Source of the DNA: Panonychus citri
Lineage: Eukaryota; Arthropoda; Arachnida; Trombidiformes; Tetranychidae
Length of the DNA: 64,000 nucleotides
Assembly: GCF_014898815.1 (NCBI RefSeq)
Contig: NW_026515539.1
Location: 1 to 64,000, forward strand
Direction of reading: 5' to 3'
The position numbers and the translations under genes are program-made. Shown piece by piece: positions 1 through 13,217 of the stretch; within the stretch, counting starts at the first letter, position 1, and each line of letters opens with the position of its first letter. The notes under the pieces are model-generated. The model did no database searches and had not been told where the DNA came from. It worked only from the letters and a program-made list of their open reading frames with translations.

Positions 1-1900
1 TACAACGAACGGGAAACAAAAAAAAACCTCGTTCTGGTTGTTTAATGTTCAACAATTTAAGTAGTTGTAATTAATTACATTCCCATTACCAGAGAGAGAG
101 GGGGAAAAATCTTTAACAATTAACATTTAGACAATAATTATAGTTAAATTAATTAATTTACTTTCATTAAATTTTCAAATTGTTTCCATTTCTTTAATGA
201 ATAAAATTCATGGTATTTACAATTAAACAAAAATAGTTACAATTGAACCATTGAAAGGCAATTCATTTAAATTGCAACTTAATCATCATTGTTAAATCAT
301 CATTATCATCATCTCAATTTTCACATTAATTAAAATGAAAGTTAATTGTTTATAATGTTGATCACCTTTTCAAGCAAGAGAAAACCAAATTTAAATATAA
401 TCTTGTAAAATTAATTTAAGCGATTTGTCTGAAACTTCATGGGAAAATAATTAACCAACAATTAAGAGACATTTGAAAAAAAAACCTTCATCACAATAAT
501 TAGTTAATTGTTCATCACCACAAATTCAATCCCATACACAACACAGAGAGAAAAGTTATCAAGATGATTGAAACAACAATTAAATCATTTGAATACAAAA
601 ATGATAAAAAAATGCTCCAAATCTAAAGATCCATTATCACCATTATCAGAAAATGACCTGAGGCTATTATGAGGTTTCCTATTAAAATAAAGATAAGATA
701 AAAGTGATAAACCCACCGAGGGGAAAAAACCTCTTAGTCTACAATTGATATTATCTGAATACTCAGCAATATTTAGTTACCTTTTACCTTTATCATTGTT
801 TTCATCAATATTACCCCACCCTCATCATCATCATCATCATCATCATATATCTTGAAGATAATGATGATGATAAGTTAACCAGAGCAGCCATACATGATAA
901 TCATCATCATCATCATCTTCATGTCATAATCTGGGTTACCTATGGATAAGTTGTCAACCTCAAGGGAAAAGGTAACATTACATGAATGGAAAGTTATTAT
1001 TAAATTGATTAGATAATTTTTTTTTGCTTCTTAAATCGGTTACAATCAGATTAATGGTAATCACTTGATTCACTTGTTCAATGGTATTAAATTGTTTTCG
1101 GTAACAAAACAGGAAGGAAGATAATAAATATATTATTATCATGATAATAATAAACTAAGTACAAAATTAACTGATTGTCAGGGTTAATTGACTTCACATT
1201 TAGGAAAAAAAGTTTTATCAATCAACTTAATTTTTCATTATAATTTCAATATCTCATGAATATAATGTCATGAATTCATGGTAATATGAATATAAATCCT
1301 TGAGGATTAAAGTTTCACTGAGAGAAAATAATTTTAATTGTTCCTGTATAATGATCAATATACATAAATGATTTGATTTAATTTAGTTTCAATTTACCTT
1401 TGCCATTGATCAATTTGCCAGTTTACAATTTCATTTTCACTCTCGATAACAATTAGTGATTATAATTTAGTTTGTAATCTGTTGTTTTCTCAACGTGTTT
1501 GTTGTGATTAAAGGATTTAACAATTAAGGTGATGATAATGATGTTAATTTAAATCCAGTAACCTTAATTATTATCACTGTTAATTAAGAGTTTGAGTTGC
1601 GAGTTAATCTGTAACTTTGAATGTTAATTATTTGTTGTTATTTTCTGAGGGTTCAAGTCAATTAATTTGCTAGAGAATCATTATAATCATCATCATTATC
1701 TTCATCATTATCATTCATTAAGAGAAGAGGAAGAAAGGAAAAGATGAGAAGAAGACAAATTGATGAAAGGTAATCAACTTGATGATCAAAGTGAAAGAGT
1801 TAATTATTTTATTCCTTGTGAGTTTGGAACGAAAAAAAAGAGTTAATCTTAATCTCTATCCAGAGATTACTTTCTCCCTTTCTTATCCCCGTCATCATTA

Positions 1901-1960
1901 TCATCTTTATCCTCATCTTTATCCTCATCTTTATCCTCATCCTTATCTTCATCTTGATCA
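1901..1960. repeat. 12-bp minisatellite, five units
   Basis: Three exact tandem copies of TCATCTTTATCC (1901-1936) are followed by two degenerate copies (1937-1960). It lies inside a short low-complexity open frame and is the source of that frame's periodic His-Leu-Tyr-Pro pattern. Confidence 0.85.
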
Positions 1961-3530
1961 TGTTATGTTATATTGTCTCTTGGCTAATTGTCTATGTTTC
2001 TAATTAAAGAAACTTATTCTTTTTTTTTCTTGTGGTAACAATATAAGAATATCTTCCTCATCCTTTTATCATCATTCTAAGCTAATCAATCTCCCCCTGA
2101 TCTTCATTTATTTTCCAAAAATCATCTTCTCCCAATCTTCACCTCTCTCCCTCTCCTTTCATGTAAATACAAGAATTCAAAGAATCCATTGAAACAATTT
2201 AGATGCTAAACTAATAGTACTTGAAGAGTACAAGAATATAAGAGAAAAAAAAACAAATAATTCAGATAAATTAGCAACAATTAAGCCACCAGATTAACAA
2301 GAAGATTAACTTTAATCAACTTTTCGATTGTACAATTTAAAACAATCAATGAGTTATCATCATTACAACATTATAACTGTAAAAAAAATGTTTCCAATCC
2401 AATAATCTAATAAGATGGTGATGATAATTACTAAATTGTCCATGATTAAATTGAGAATATTTTTATCATCAGCAGTTAATTACAAGTCAATTAGAGTCGT
2501 TAGCATTGATGATTGATGAGGGGTTAACTATGTTGATGGTTATTAAGATCCAATGAGGAGGAAATTGTAACAATCAACTAACAACTAGATTGTAAATCCT
2601 TTCAAGCATTTTGATTGTTGTTACACTGACAATAATTAAACGTCTTCCTAATAAACTAATTGCTCCTAAATATGATTAAGATTAAAGAGAGAGAGAGAGA
2701 GAGAAGCTAAAACTGATGATGAAGACAATAATGATGACAAAGATGAAGATGAAGACAAAAAGTGAGAAAATTACTTGAATATGTAACTAGTATTACATAG
2801 GAAATTGATTGATTGCTCTGATATGTATGAGGATCATTGAGCAAGAAAAAAAATTACCAAAGGAAACCTTAAATATTATCAGCTTATTGTATTCATTGTC
2901 TTTCACCATGAATACCCTCCTATTTTATCATCATCATCATCGAGTAAAATAATGTTTAATCTATCAAATCAATTTCCAATAACAATTAACCTATAGAAAT
3001 GATTAATTATCCAAATTTAGGAATATCAGAGAAAACAATCAATTCTTAGCCAGTTCGATGTTTTCATTCATATCATTTCATGATAATTTCATTGAAACGT
3101 TGAAATTTGACTTGGATTTGAAAGTTGAGGTTAACTCACTCATTCATTTGGAACTCTGGAACCTTGAATTCAAGATGAAAGACTATCAAAGTAAAAGTTC
3201 AGAAGCTAAAGGTTATCATCATGATGGTTAACATTGAATTTGCTTTTTTCAGTTTATCCATGAAATCCGTGAGATAAACCTAACAAGCCAATAAAGTGGT
3301 TGAATGATAATACATAAAGATAAAAAATAATACACAGGTTTCCCTCTCTCTCTCTCAGCTATGGGCAATCAAATTGCCTTGAGGGCATTTTAATATTACA
3401 ACAATATGAACAACAACGTGACCTTAACATTACGATGAATTGATTATTATCATATGCATATGATATATATTATATTGTATTTATTGATATATATTAGTAC
3501 ATATATATATGTGCTTGATCCACCTCCTCA

Positions 3531-3548
3531 TAACCCACCGGTGGGTTA
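3531..3548. repeat. Perfect 18-bp GC-rich palindrome
   Basis: TAACCCACCGGTGGGTTA is its own reverse complement. It stands out from the surrounding AT repeats. Its centre, CACCGGTG, resembles paired E-box or Grainyhead-type half sites, but no factor can be assigned. Confidence 0.6.
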
Positions 3549-5273
3549 AATATCAACCATTGACTTTAAATACCTACAAGATTGATGTAATATCATAGAT
3601 CAACAGAAAACAACATGAACATTCAATTGGAATTCAATATTTCCATTGGAAATGTTATTTTATTATTCTCTTGATAAATTCTGAGATAAAAAAGGAAACT
3701 CATATATTCAAATATTGACAATGAAAAAATTGATTTAAACTTTGGTTCAATGTTATTAAAACTAATCCAGCAAAGTTGAAAAGGGATTAGCCAATGGTCA
3801 ACCCATTTGCAAACCTTTGCTTGATTGTTAACAGTTTTATTTAATCAAATAAACTAACTGATCATTAATCATGTTACACAATTTGAGGAAATGAATGTTG
3901 ATTTATCTTTACGAATCATTTGCCTTTTCATCAGAACTTTTTTTTAAATCTCAGAATAAAATCTTAATCTAATACTTGAGGAAATATTTTAAGTGTTGGT
4001 GGTTAAGGTAAATCAAAGATTATCATGAAGAGAGAGAGAGAAATAAATATCACCATGGTGGTGAATGAATAGAAAAGTGAACAAGTTCAATTCTCGAATG
4101 AAAAAAAAAGAAAAAGTGAAATAAAAGAGAGAAAAAAGTTGAACATTTAGAACATTTTTCTTCGACTTTTCCACCCAAAGGAAATCGTTTCACTTCCACC
4201 TTCATCTCTCTCACTCTCACCTTTCAGATTTCACCTCAATCTCCCCCTCTTTCTCCCTCGTCTGAAACCTCCTTGAGATCAAATATCATGCAAACTGAAG
4301 GAAAACCATTCAGAATTTATCCAAAATGAGCATCAATGAATCATCACCATGAATCATGATAATCATGAATTGACCTGACAAGGTTAAAGTACATGTAATA
4401 TTATTCAATTGAATTTTCAGCTTTTCCACCAATTGAGATTCATGATAAATTTATCAATCAACAGCTGAGTGAGATTTTCAAGAGAAAAGGAATCATGAAA
4501 ATTGATTCGATTTTGGTGGAAAAAGTTCAAACAAAGTTTAATTCAAAAACGAGAATAAAAAATTGGAAAGTTCGAACTTGAAAATTTTTCGAAATGTTTA
4601 TTTCGACTCAAAGTGCCTAAAATCATGTTACTAATTAAATCAGGTAATTAATCAACGTGATTAAAATGTTATGTAATTTAAGTTCAATTCCGTTTTAGTT
4701 TCGTCTTCATGGAAATGAAACTCTTACCATGAGCATTTCAAATTCATTTGAATTCATCTCTGTCACTTTACTTTGATGAGTTGATTCTGGAAAAAGTCAC
4801 ATTTTGATATGAATGGAAATGTATTTTAATTAATTGTGATACAGAAAAAAAAATTGTAACAATTAAACAACAACAATCAAAATCTGATCAAAATCTTGAC
4901 ACGAAAGGATAAACAAAAAATTGTATTGAAAATTGAAGATTAACTTTTACAGTTAATCCTTTAGACACTCACAACAACTCATTGCCAATTTCATCTCCCT
5001 CTAGCCTCTTATCATCATCATCATCATCATTATCATCTTCACTTTGATCGTAATCGAGGAGAGAGAAAAGAAAGAAAAAGAAACATTCATCTTTCTCTCT
5101 TTCTTTTCACCTGTCGAACTCAACAGTTTCTTCTCTGTCTACAAAAACTTTTCTTTTCTTTTCATCCTCATCTAATCTTCATCTTCTTTCCTCTTTGTCT
5201 CTCCTCTCTCTCTCTCTCTTCCCACTCCCTCCCAATGTCTATGGCCCCTCATAATCTTCTCCCTCTCCCGCTG

Positions 5274-5275
<2 letters not shown>

Positions 5276-5316
<41 letters not shown>
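5276..5316. repeat. (TC)n microsatellite
   Basis: An uninterrupted TC dinucleotide run of about 40 bp within a longer pyrimidine-rich tract (about 5090-5520). It creates a spurious Ser/Leu-rich open frame. Confidence 0.95.
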
Positions 5317-5321
<5 letters not shown>

Positions 5322-6261
5322 TTCCATCCTCATTCTTGTTTCTCTTTCTTTCCTCTTCCCACTTTCTTTTCGCTCTCATTTCTCTCTTTCTCTACCATCC
5401 CTATGGCAGTAATTTTTTCATCTTTCTTTTCCTCTTTCTCTTCTCATCATCATCATCTACTCCTCCTTCTCTCAGCTCCCACCCTCTCCCACTCTCTCAC
5501 TCTCACTCTCACTATGATCTTTCCATGGGTTAAACATATTCCATCGTCTTCTCGTTTCAGATCAACTTTGGCTTTAGAAAAAAAAAGTTTCCATTCACTT
5601 TTTCCTCTTGTTACCAAAAAAAAATCTCTTGCAATGTATTTAAGTTAACCTATAATATAATCTAACCTTAAATTCAAAACTAAATTAATTTTAATTGTAA
5701 ACAATTAAAAAACCATGATAATCACCATTAAAACAACCAATCAATTAAAACAAAAAGTGACCTCAAACTTGTCAATTGCTGTGCAATAAACAAACTAAAT
5801 ACATTAAACAAAAACCTTCAACTTTCATTTGAAATTAATTGTTTAATCATCATCATCATTACTTGTCAACTATTAATTACTTTACTATCTCAACAATTAA
5901 CGACAATTAAAAAAAAAACCTCTTCAACTAATCAACTAATCAAAAAAAAAAGTGAAACTAAAAAAAAACAAAGTTTTCTCATCTCTAGTCATCTTATTAA
6001 GTGTGTGTGTTTGTTTGTGTTAATCAACTTAATCAGTTAATTTAATTGTGTGTGTGTGTAAGTCTAATTGTCTTATTGTAATCAACTTAATCTTAGTGAT
6101 TTACTAATTGTCAAAAAATTATTGTAGTTTTTACAGTTGCGAAACTTTTTGTTGTCAATTTTTTTTTCTCGCTTTCGCAAATTTTAATTTAACAAGAAAA
6201 ACGTAATTAGTGTTTGATTGTAGACAATTTAAAAAGTTAATTGTATTTGTTGATTGTGGAA

Positions 6262-7638
6262 ATGGACTCAGATCAAGGAGCAATGTCATCCGAGGATTAT
6301 GTTAGCGATTTGTTTGATCATCAAATTCAATTCGATCTCGTTAAACAGGAAATGATTGTCGGAAGTCGAGCCAATGGGACAGGAGGAGGAGGAGGAGGCG
6401 GTGGAAGTGGTAACAGTGTCAGTGGCAGTGGAGGAGGAGGAGGAGGTGGTAATGGTAATAGCAATAGTAATAATAATAATAATCCTGATAATAGTTCAAA
6501 TAATAACAGTGGTAATAATGAAAATGCAAATTCAAATGCAAATGCAAGTAACGGGACTGTTGGGGGTGGCGGTGGTAATAACAGTGGTGGTGGTGGAGGA
6601 GGAGGTGGTGGTGGTTCATCAAAGCATGGATCATTAAGTGGCTTAAGTACCCTTGGTGTAAACATTGTGACAACTGATTCAAGTACAACGGTAACTTCAT
6701 CATCAACAAGCTCATCCAGAAACTCAGAATCTACTAATGGTGGTGGTGAAATAGGAAGTGGGTCAAATAATAATAATAATAATAATAGTGCTAATAGTGT
6801 TACTCATCATTCACATTCTCACCATCATCCTAATCATCATCATCCCAATCATCCTCATCATCATGCTCAGGCTCATGTTGTTCATCCTCATATTCATCAC
6901 CATCATCCACATTTAATGAATTCCAGTTCATCTGTTTCATCACCTTCCGCCTCCTCAACCTCATCAACCTCTTCATCAACAGCACCACCACCACCACCAC
7001 CACCACCTTCATCATCATCATCATCATCCTTACCAATAACTAATCATCATCATGGTAATCTATTAATTGGTTTAAATACACCTCGAAAATTAATTCATCC
7101 AAGTCAACTGACCACTCCAGGTACTCCTCCTGATACACCTCCCGGTAATAGTCATTCACTTTCATCGCCTCCAATTTTACCACCCTGCCCATCTCAAATT
7201 GCCCTGTGATCTCAACAAGTGATGTGGTGATTGGTATCGGCGGTGGTGGAGGCGGTGGACTCAATAATAATATGCTGGAATCACATAAGACAATTTTCCT
7301 TGATGATCCAATTTCATGGGCACCAACAATGCCGAGTCCACTTCGTTATCAAGGGACGATACCCAATGGTGGGATGAATATCGGAGGAGGTGCAAGTTTA
7401 AATGGTCTAAGTGTGGTCAATGGAACCAATCAAGAGGGTCCACTTGACCTGAGGGGACAAAATGGTAATGAATATGATAATCCTTGGTTGACAAGTCGTC
7501 GAGGTGATTTTATTGATCTTGGCTCAAATGGTATGAGTCCAACACACTGTTTACTTCCGGGTGGTTTTATGACACGACTTTCAAACGGATCACTTTTACC
7601 TTCATCACCAACTTCCAACGGCAATGCTAACAATATGC

Positions 7639-7672
<34 letters not shown>

Positions 7673-8969
7673 GCAACAGCAACAAGGTAACAATCAAAAC
7701 ACCAATAATAATAATATGCATCCGTCCGCTGCTATGGTTACTACTGGTCTTCCTCATCAGTTAACATCCTCTGGACCAACTCATGGTCAACCTCAAGTTC
7801 ATCACCATGGTCATCACCATTCCCAACTTTCTCAACTTACCAATGTGCGAAACCCTAGTGCCAATAATCATAATCTAAATACCGTTAATCTCCCTTTACA
7901 CAGTCACCTTCAAGGGAACACCAATCCCAACACAATCACCACAACCACTGGTATCATTAATGGAGTAGGAGGTGGTAACGGTGGTGGTGGTGTTTATACA
8001 CCATCAAGTGTCCATAACAATGGTAACATTTTAAGTGGAAGTGGATCAACTTCCGGTCGAACTGGTGGAAGTGGTCATCATCACAATAGTCATCATCATC
8101 ATCATCATCCTCATCGATCACCATCAATCTCATCCTCAAGTAGTCAAAATCATCCACAAAACAATCCATACATCCATTCCAATGGATCCTCAAGTTCACC
8201 TGAGATCGGGCTTAATTTGAACGATGAACAGTTGATTCGTTTATCGGTTCGTGAATTGAATAAAAGGCTTCATGGTTTCTCACGTGAAGATATTCAAAGA
8301 TTAAAACAGAAACGTCGAACCCTCAAGAATCGAGGTTATGCTCAAAATTGTCGAACCAAAAGGCTTCGACATAAGCAAGACCTTGAAGTCCGAAATCGAA
8401 GATTTGAAACGGAAGTAGAACGATTTCAATCTGAAATTAATGATCTTCGAAGTCAATTGGCTCGAGCAAGTCACGAGCGAGATTATTTTCGTGAACAATA
8501 TCTACTAATAAGTCGAGCAACTGGTCAGCAAGGGTCAACACTTTCAATTGTATCAACATCGAGTGCCAATAATAATCCTAGTCAAGATGCTAAATCTAAT
8601 CAAGAGCAACAACAACTTCAACTTCAACACCAACAACAACAACAGCATCATCACCATCACCAACTCCAACAACAGCAACAGCAACAACAACAACAACACC
8701 CAATGGGACTTGGTAATGAGACAAATTGTTTAACAAATGGTTCATCCATCGTCGGGGTTAAAGGTTTAGGTCAAAACAACGGGTTAATAAATCACACGGC
8801 CAATGGATTAACAACAACACCAACAACCAATGGTCACAATCACCACAATCATCATAATCACCATCAACCTCAACACCAACACCATGTAGGTGATTCAATG
8901 TCATCAACTGGATCAAGTGATTCAAGTGTAGGTGCCAGTAATCCAAGTTCACCGGAATATTATATGTGA
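6262..8969 (+). CDS. tj: Large Maf bZIP transcription factor (traffic jam-like), reading frame broken near 7.15-7.21 kb
   Basis: DNA-binding transcription factor of the large Maf family, acting in the nucleus. The ATG at 6262 follows an in-frame non-ATG stretch and opens a Maf-type acidic N-terminus (SSEDYVSDLFD, then FDLVKQEM). Low-complexity Gly, Asn, Ser, His and Pro runs follow, then a PGTPPDTPP motif. After the frame change come a DLR motif (GPLDLRG), poly-Gln (about 7640-7685), poly-His, and from about 8223 the extended homology region plus bZIP: RLSVRELNKRLHGFSREDI, KQKRRTLKNRGYAQNCRTKR, then a heptad zipper to about 8520. Frame 1 (6262-7209) ends at TGA; the C-terminal frame (open 7152-8969) lies at -1. 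No GT-AG intron with good sites restores the frame; 7145-7251 would, but its acceptor is poor. A 1-nt assembly error, polymorphism or unusual splice is possible. The 6262 start and family call are firm; the junction is not. A possible AATAAA lies at 9042. Confidence 0.88.
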
Positions 8970-11900
8970 TCTGAAATAATCCAAATCCCATTGACCCAAT
9001 TAAAATCTTATTCCAAATCCCCTTCAATCCTAATCCACGAAATAAACAAACAAACAAACAATCAACATGATAATCAAATTACAAATTGAAATGACCAACA
9101 ATAACAAAATCAAACCACTCAAATGATAATAAGACAGTAACAATTTTTAATCATCACTCTTAAAGTAATAACAAAATGGTAACAATTAATTTCACCAGCA
9201 ATTAACTTCATCATCTCATAACAATCAAAGATCATCACCTTGATTTACAATCACCACCACCAACGGCAAGAAAACTTGAAAGCAAATCAACCTGACACCC
9301 TTAAGAATAAATGATTTCCCTTTAGATTTTGTTTCCACTTCCTCCTCCTCCTATTCCCACTCTCATAATAATCCACCACTCTGACAAAAACCCACCACGA
9401 AAACGAGGTAAACATTTATCATCCCGATGATAAGGAAGACAAATCAAAACAACATGAAAATAACTTTTTTTTTGCCCAAAAAAAAACAACAACAACAAAA
9501 ACAACATTTTCTTGGCATCAGAAAAACATAAACAATCAACAATCAATTGATCATCATCATCATCATCATGAAATATTATCAATTTCAATTCTGAAATGAA
9601 AATAAATATAAAAATTGTTTGAATTATCATCATGATGATAATGATGATTGGAGATGTTGATCTTTATAAATTACTTTCCGTTTTTGCCAAATCATTTCAA
9701 TTGAATACAATTAATTGATTTTACAACAATTGATTGTTAATCACGATAAACAATCATTTATGATGATAATTATTCACCCACTTTTTTGTTTCAAGCCAAC
9801 AATCAAAACTAATTCATCTAGATGATCAAATTAATTTCATTTAAATTGTTTCCCTTTTTGTTTTATCATCATTACATTTATGATATAATCCGTTAGGGGG
9901 CTAGTCTTTTAATCATCAATATGATTTACTAATTGTGGTCAGTTAAATCATTTAAACCAATTACTTTGTAACCTTGATTGTTGATTGATTAATTAACTGA
10001 TACAATTTTATGTTTCTCTCTCTCTCTCACTCTTGTTACCTTTTAATTTGCTAAATCATCATCATCAAAATCATTGATTTCTGGTGAGAAAAAAAAATTA
10101 ACAATTAAATTGATTTTCATTCTGATTCCCGTTGTTCTCATGGTTAATTTAATCATGTTAATTTGATACTTGATTGTTTGAGTAGTTAACCAATTGAGAT
10201 TGTTAATTGTAACAATTATAAATAACAGGTCATTCTTTTAATCATTTTACAACAAATAAACAATCAAACAATTATGTAATAATCATCGTAAGTGATTAAT
10301 CATTAATTCAATTTAATATCTACTAATTGTATCTTAAATTTGATTAACTCACTGATTCAATTAATTGTAATTGTCACCCAATCGCGAAAACAAAAACTTT
10401 CATCACCAATTTAATCATATAATTATATAGCTTTTAAATTGTAAATTAATTATCATTCAATTATAATTAATCATTACTCTTATTGATTAACCATTTCAAT
10501 TGGTAAATCATAAATTTCATCATCATCATCATCAACTTCCGTTTTGTTGACATCGATTTCGGATGTAACCTTTCAATGGATTATGAAAATTAATCACAAT
10601 CAACTAATTACAAACAATTAATGTTGATAAAGTTTTCCTTGTCACCGGCATTAAATTAACTTTCATCTTGTAAAATTGTTCAACAGAAATCAGTTAATTA
10701 TTTAGCTCAATCAACCAACAAATCAAAATAACGACAATTAATACCATGAATGGTTTGTAAATTTGTCAGAAAAAAAACAATTAACTAATTGTTATCAAGT
10801 CTTTATTTAAATGGGTGCGGAGAGAGAGAGAGCGGGAAAATACAAAACAATGAGCCCAATGGAGAGAGACAATCAATCAAAACTAAATTACACTTAGAAC
10901 TAGTTTACAATTAACTGTGACAATCAAATTTAAACATGAATAGGAAAAAAAAGAAATCAAATATCAATAACAATCAACAATAAAGGCGATAAACAGGTTT
11001 GACATTTTTATGACCTTCAAACAGGTAAATGGTCAAGAGAGGGAAAGTGATGGACAAAGATGATAGTGGACAAGAAGCAAAAACAACAACAACAAACAGA
11101 AGCCAAATGTAGTTTAAGGCCTGAGGCCATTTTATCCTAGGCTTTTGATGGTTGATCGGTTGATCGTCCATCTAAACCAATAGACAAAAAGTAACCATTA
11201 ACGTGACCACTAACTGACCATAAGTTTAAACGGATGGAAACGTAGGATAGGCTGGAAAAGTGATCTTATTGTTACTATTGATCCTATGGAAACTTGTTAA
11301 TCTCTGTTACTACTTCGAACCTATAATAGAACAGACAAAAAAAAAGATCGTCTTCCTTTTCATCTTCATCTTTATCATCTTCATTTTCCTCTTTCTTTCT
11401 TCTTCCTTCTCTTTCTTCATCTCTTGTTCTCGAAATTCGATTCAATGTCTATTATTCCATCATCATAATGTTAACAGTTTCATCCGATATTCAAATGTAT
11501 TCTTATATCTTCATGTTCATTTCGATTCGATGGAAAAAAAACTTTTCCCTCGAATTTCAATTTTCTTTCTCGTTCTAATATTCGAATACCTTTGATATTT
11601 TGTTTACACCTTAAGTGTTGATATTCTCTATTATTTCTCATATATATTCATTGGTGATGAAATGGAATTCATGAGTTTCAGTCAGAATTTTGTTTTCCAT
11701 TCACTTTGTTGTTTTAATCTCTACATTAAGTAAAAAGTGTTGATAATTAAGATGATCAATTGAATGATTTGAACATGAATATCGAACACAAAACATCATG
11801 AAATTTAATCAGCCCCTTGAGATTATGATTATCCACTTAATCCTGATTATTGATATATTATTATTATTATTATATAAATAGCGAGACATAAACTCACTAA

Positions 11901-12515
11901 TCAAGTCAAGGTGAAAGCAGAAAATAAAAATCAAATGATTTATATCATTTTTTCCCCAAAGTTCTGATAGTTGGAAACACACAATTCTGAATATGAGTTA
12001 TTTATCTGTTTCTCTCTCTCTCTCTCTCTCATATAATTATCATCATGATAATCATACATCAATCCTGAAGATGCTGATTTGCAAGCTATTAACTTTAACA
12101 AGATACAAAGGGTAGATAATGTAGTAATATTAACACAAGAAGATACGAATTAAAGAAAAAGAAAAAGATTAAAAGAAAACACAGAGCAACAGATTAGAAA
12201 ATGAATGCGACAGATAAACAGAACTTTGAATTACACCCAAAAGATGGTGAAAAAGATGATGATGAAAATTAGTTTATTCTCTTTCGAAATTTACAAGATA
12301 AAGAGAGAGAGAGAGAGAGAGAGTATATGTCTCGAATTAACGTAAATTGTGGTTCTAAATGTTGTTCAGTAAATCATGAAATCGAAGAGGATTTTACAAG
12401 CTTGTCTGGCTTCCAAATATTTTCATACGTCTCATTGCTCCAGTAAAAAGGATCTCACTCAATCAGACTTGTCTCATGACGATGATGATGATGATAATGA
12501 AGACAAACTAACTCC

Positions 12516-12517
<2 letters not shown>

Positions 12518-12559
<42 letters not shown>
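12518..12559. repeat. (AG)n microsatellite
   Basis: About 21 AG dinucleotides. Shorter relatives lie at 12011-12030 (TC) and 12302-12323 (AG). Confidence 0.95.
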
Positions 12560-12560
<1 letters not shown>

Positions 12561-13205
12561 AAGGGATAATCTTAATGGGATAAAGAGAGGTGGAGGTGGG
12601 AGAGAGGGTAATCATCCCTGTGTGTAAATTATTATGATGATTAACTCATAAGAAGAAGAGTAAATTGTTTAAGGTTAACGTTGCTTGAGGACATTTATCC
12701 TCATCCTCATCATCATCTCTGAGTATCATTATCAGAATGGTAAATTTAATCAATGCTTGATTCATAAAAGTCGTAGTAACTATTATTTGCATCTTTTGAT
12801 TAAATTTAATTGTCAACAATTTACAAGAAGAAAAAAAACTCAATGAATTCTGCAATTCCAACAATAACGTTGTCGTTTTTTTTATACTTGAAATGATATA
12901 AAATAAATGATTAACTAAATAGCATCAAGAATTCAATGAATTTATTATTATTTTTTCGGCAAAAATTTTCCTCTTTTCTTATTATTAATACAATAAAGTA
13001 GCTTTGTCTTTTTGCATATCCATCCACTAATCCGAATCCTCATCATTGTCGTCATCTTAATCACCTAATGTAATAATATACAAGTCTGAGTATTTAAAAC
13101 TCATTCAGTTGTTGGTTATTTTTTCATTCAAGTAAAAAAAAAGTTCAACTTGACAGCTTAAAATAACCGACATGATGATGAGGTTGATTTTCAATACCAC
13201 TTTTG

Positions 13206-13217
13206 GGCGATATCGCC
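13206..13217. repeat. 12-bp GC-containing palindrome
   Basis: GGCGATATCGCC is a perfect palindrome in otherwise AT-rich non-coding DNA. An imperfect hairpin (GATAATC...GATTATC) follows about 60 bp later. Confidence 0.5.

Larger units (their letters stand above)
1..6261. other. Non-coding, low-complexity region upstream of the Maf gene
   Basis: I see no convincing coding exon here. The DNA is AT-rich with CAT/ATC trinucleotide runs (for example near 820-845), GA/CT runs and many AATTAA words. The open frames at 1779-2003 and 5235-5648 are translated microsatellites (His/Tyr/Leu and Ser/Leu/Phe rich). The last few hundred bases before 6262 probably hold the Maf promoter and 5' leader; no TATA box was identified. 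Confidence 0.6.

Noticed and set aside
800..850. Regularly repeated CAT units as a possible CRISPR-like or satellite array
   Set aside because: Plain trinucleotide microsatellite; no spacers, and the genome is eukaryotic.
5235..5648. 137-residue Ser/Leu/Phe/His-rich open frame
   Set aside because: It is a translated CT/CAT microsatellite with no domain and extreme composition.
6327..6665. Antisense poly-Pro/Leu open frame over the Maf 5' region
   Set aside because: Mirror of the Gly/Asn repeats of the Maf coding strand.
7145..7219. Intron with a good acceptor (CAACAAG) to join the two Maf frames
   Set aside because: Joining these sites gives a frame that hits a stop within three codons, so it does not lead into the bZIP frame.
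7430..7693. Antisense open frame with poly-Cys
   Set aside because: It is the reverse reading of the Maf CAA run; no start context and no homology.
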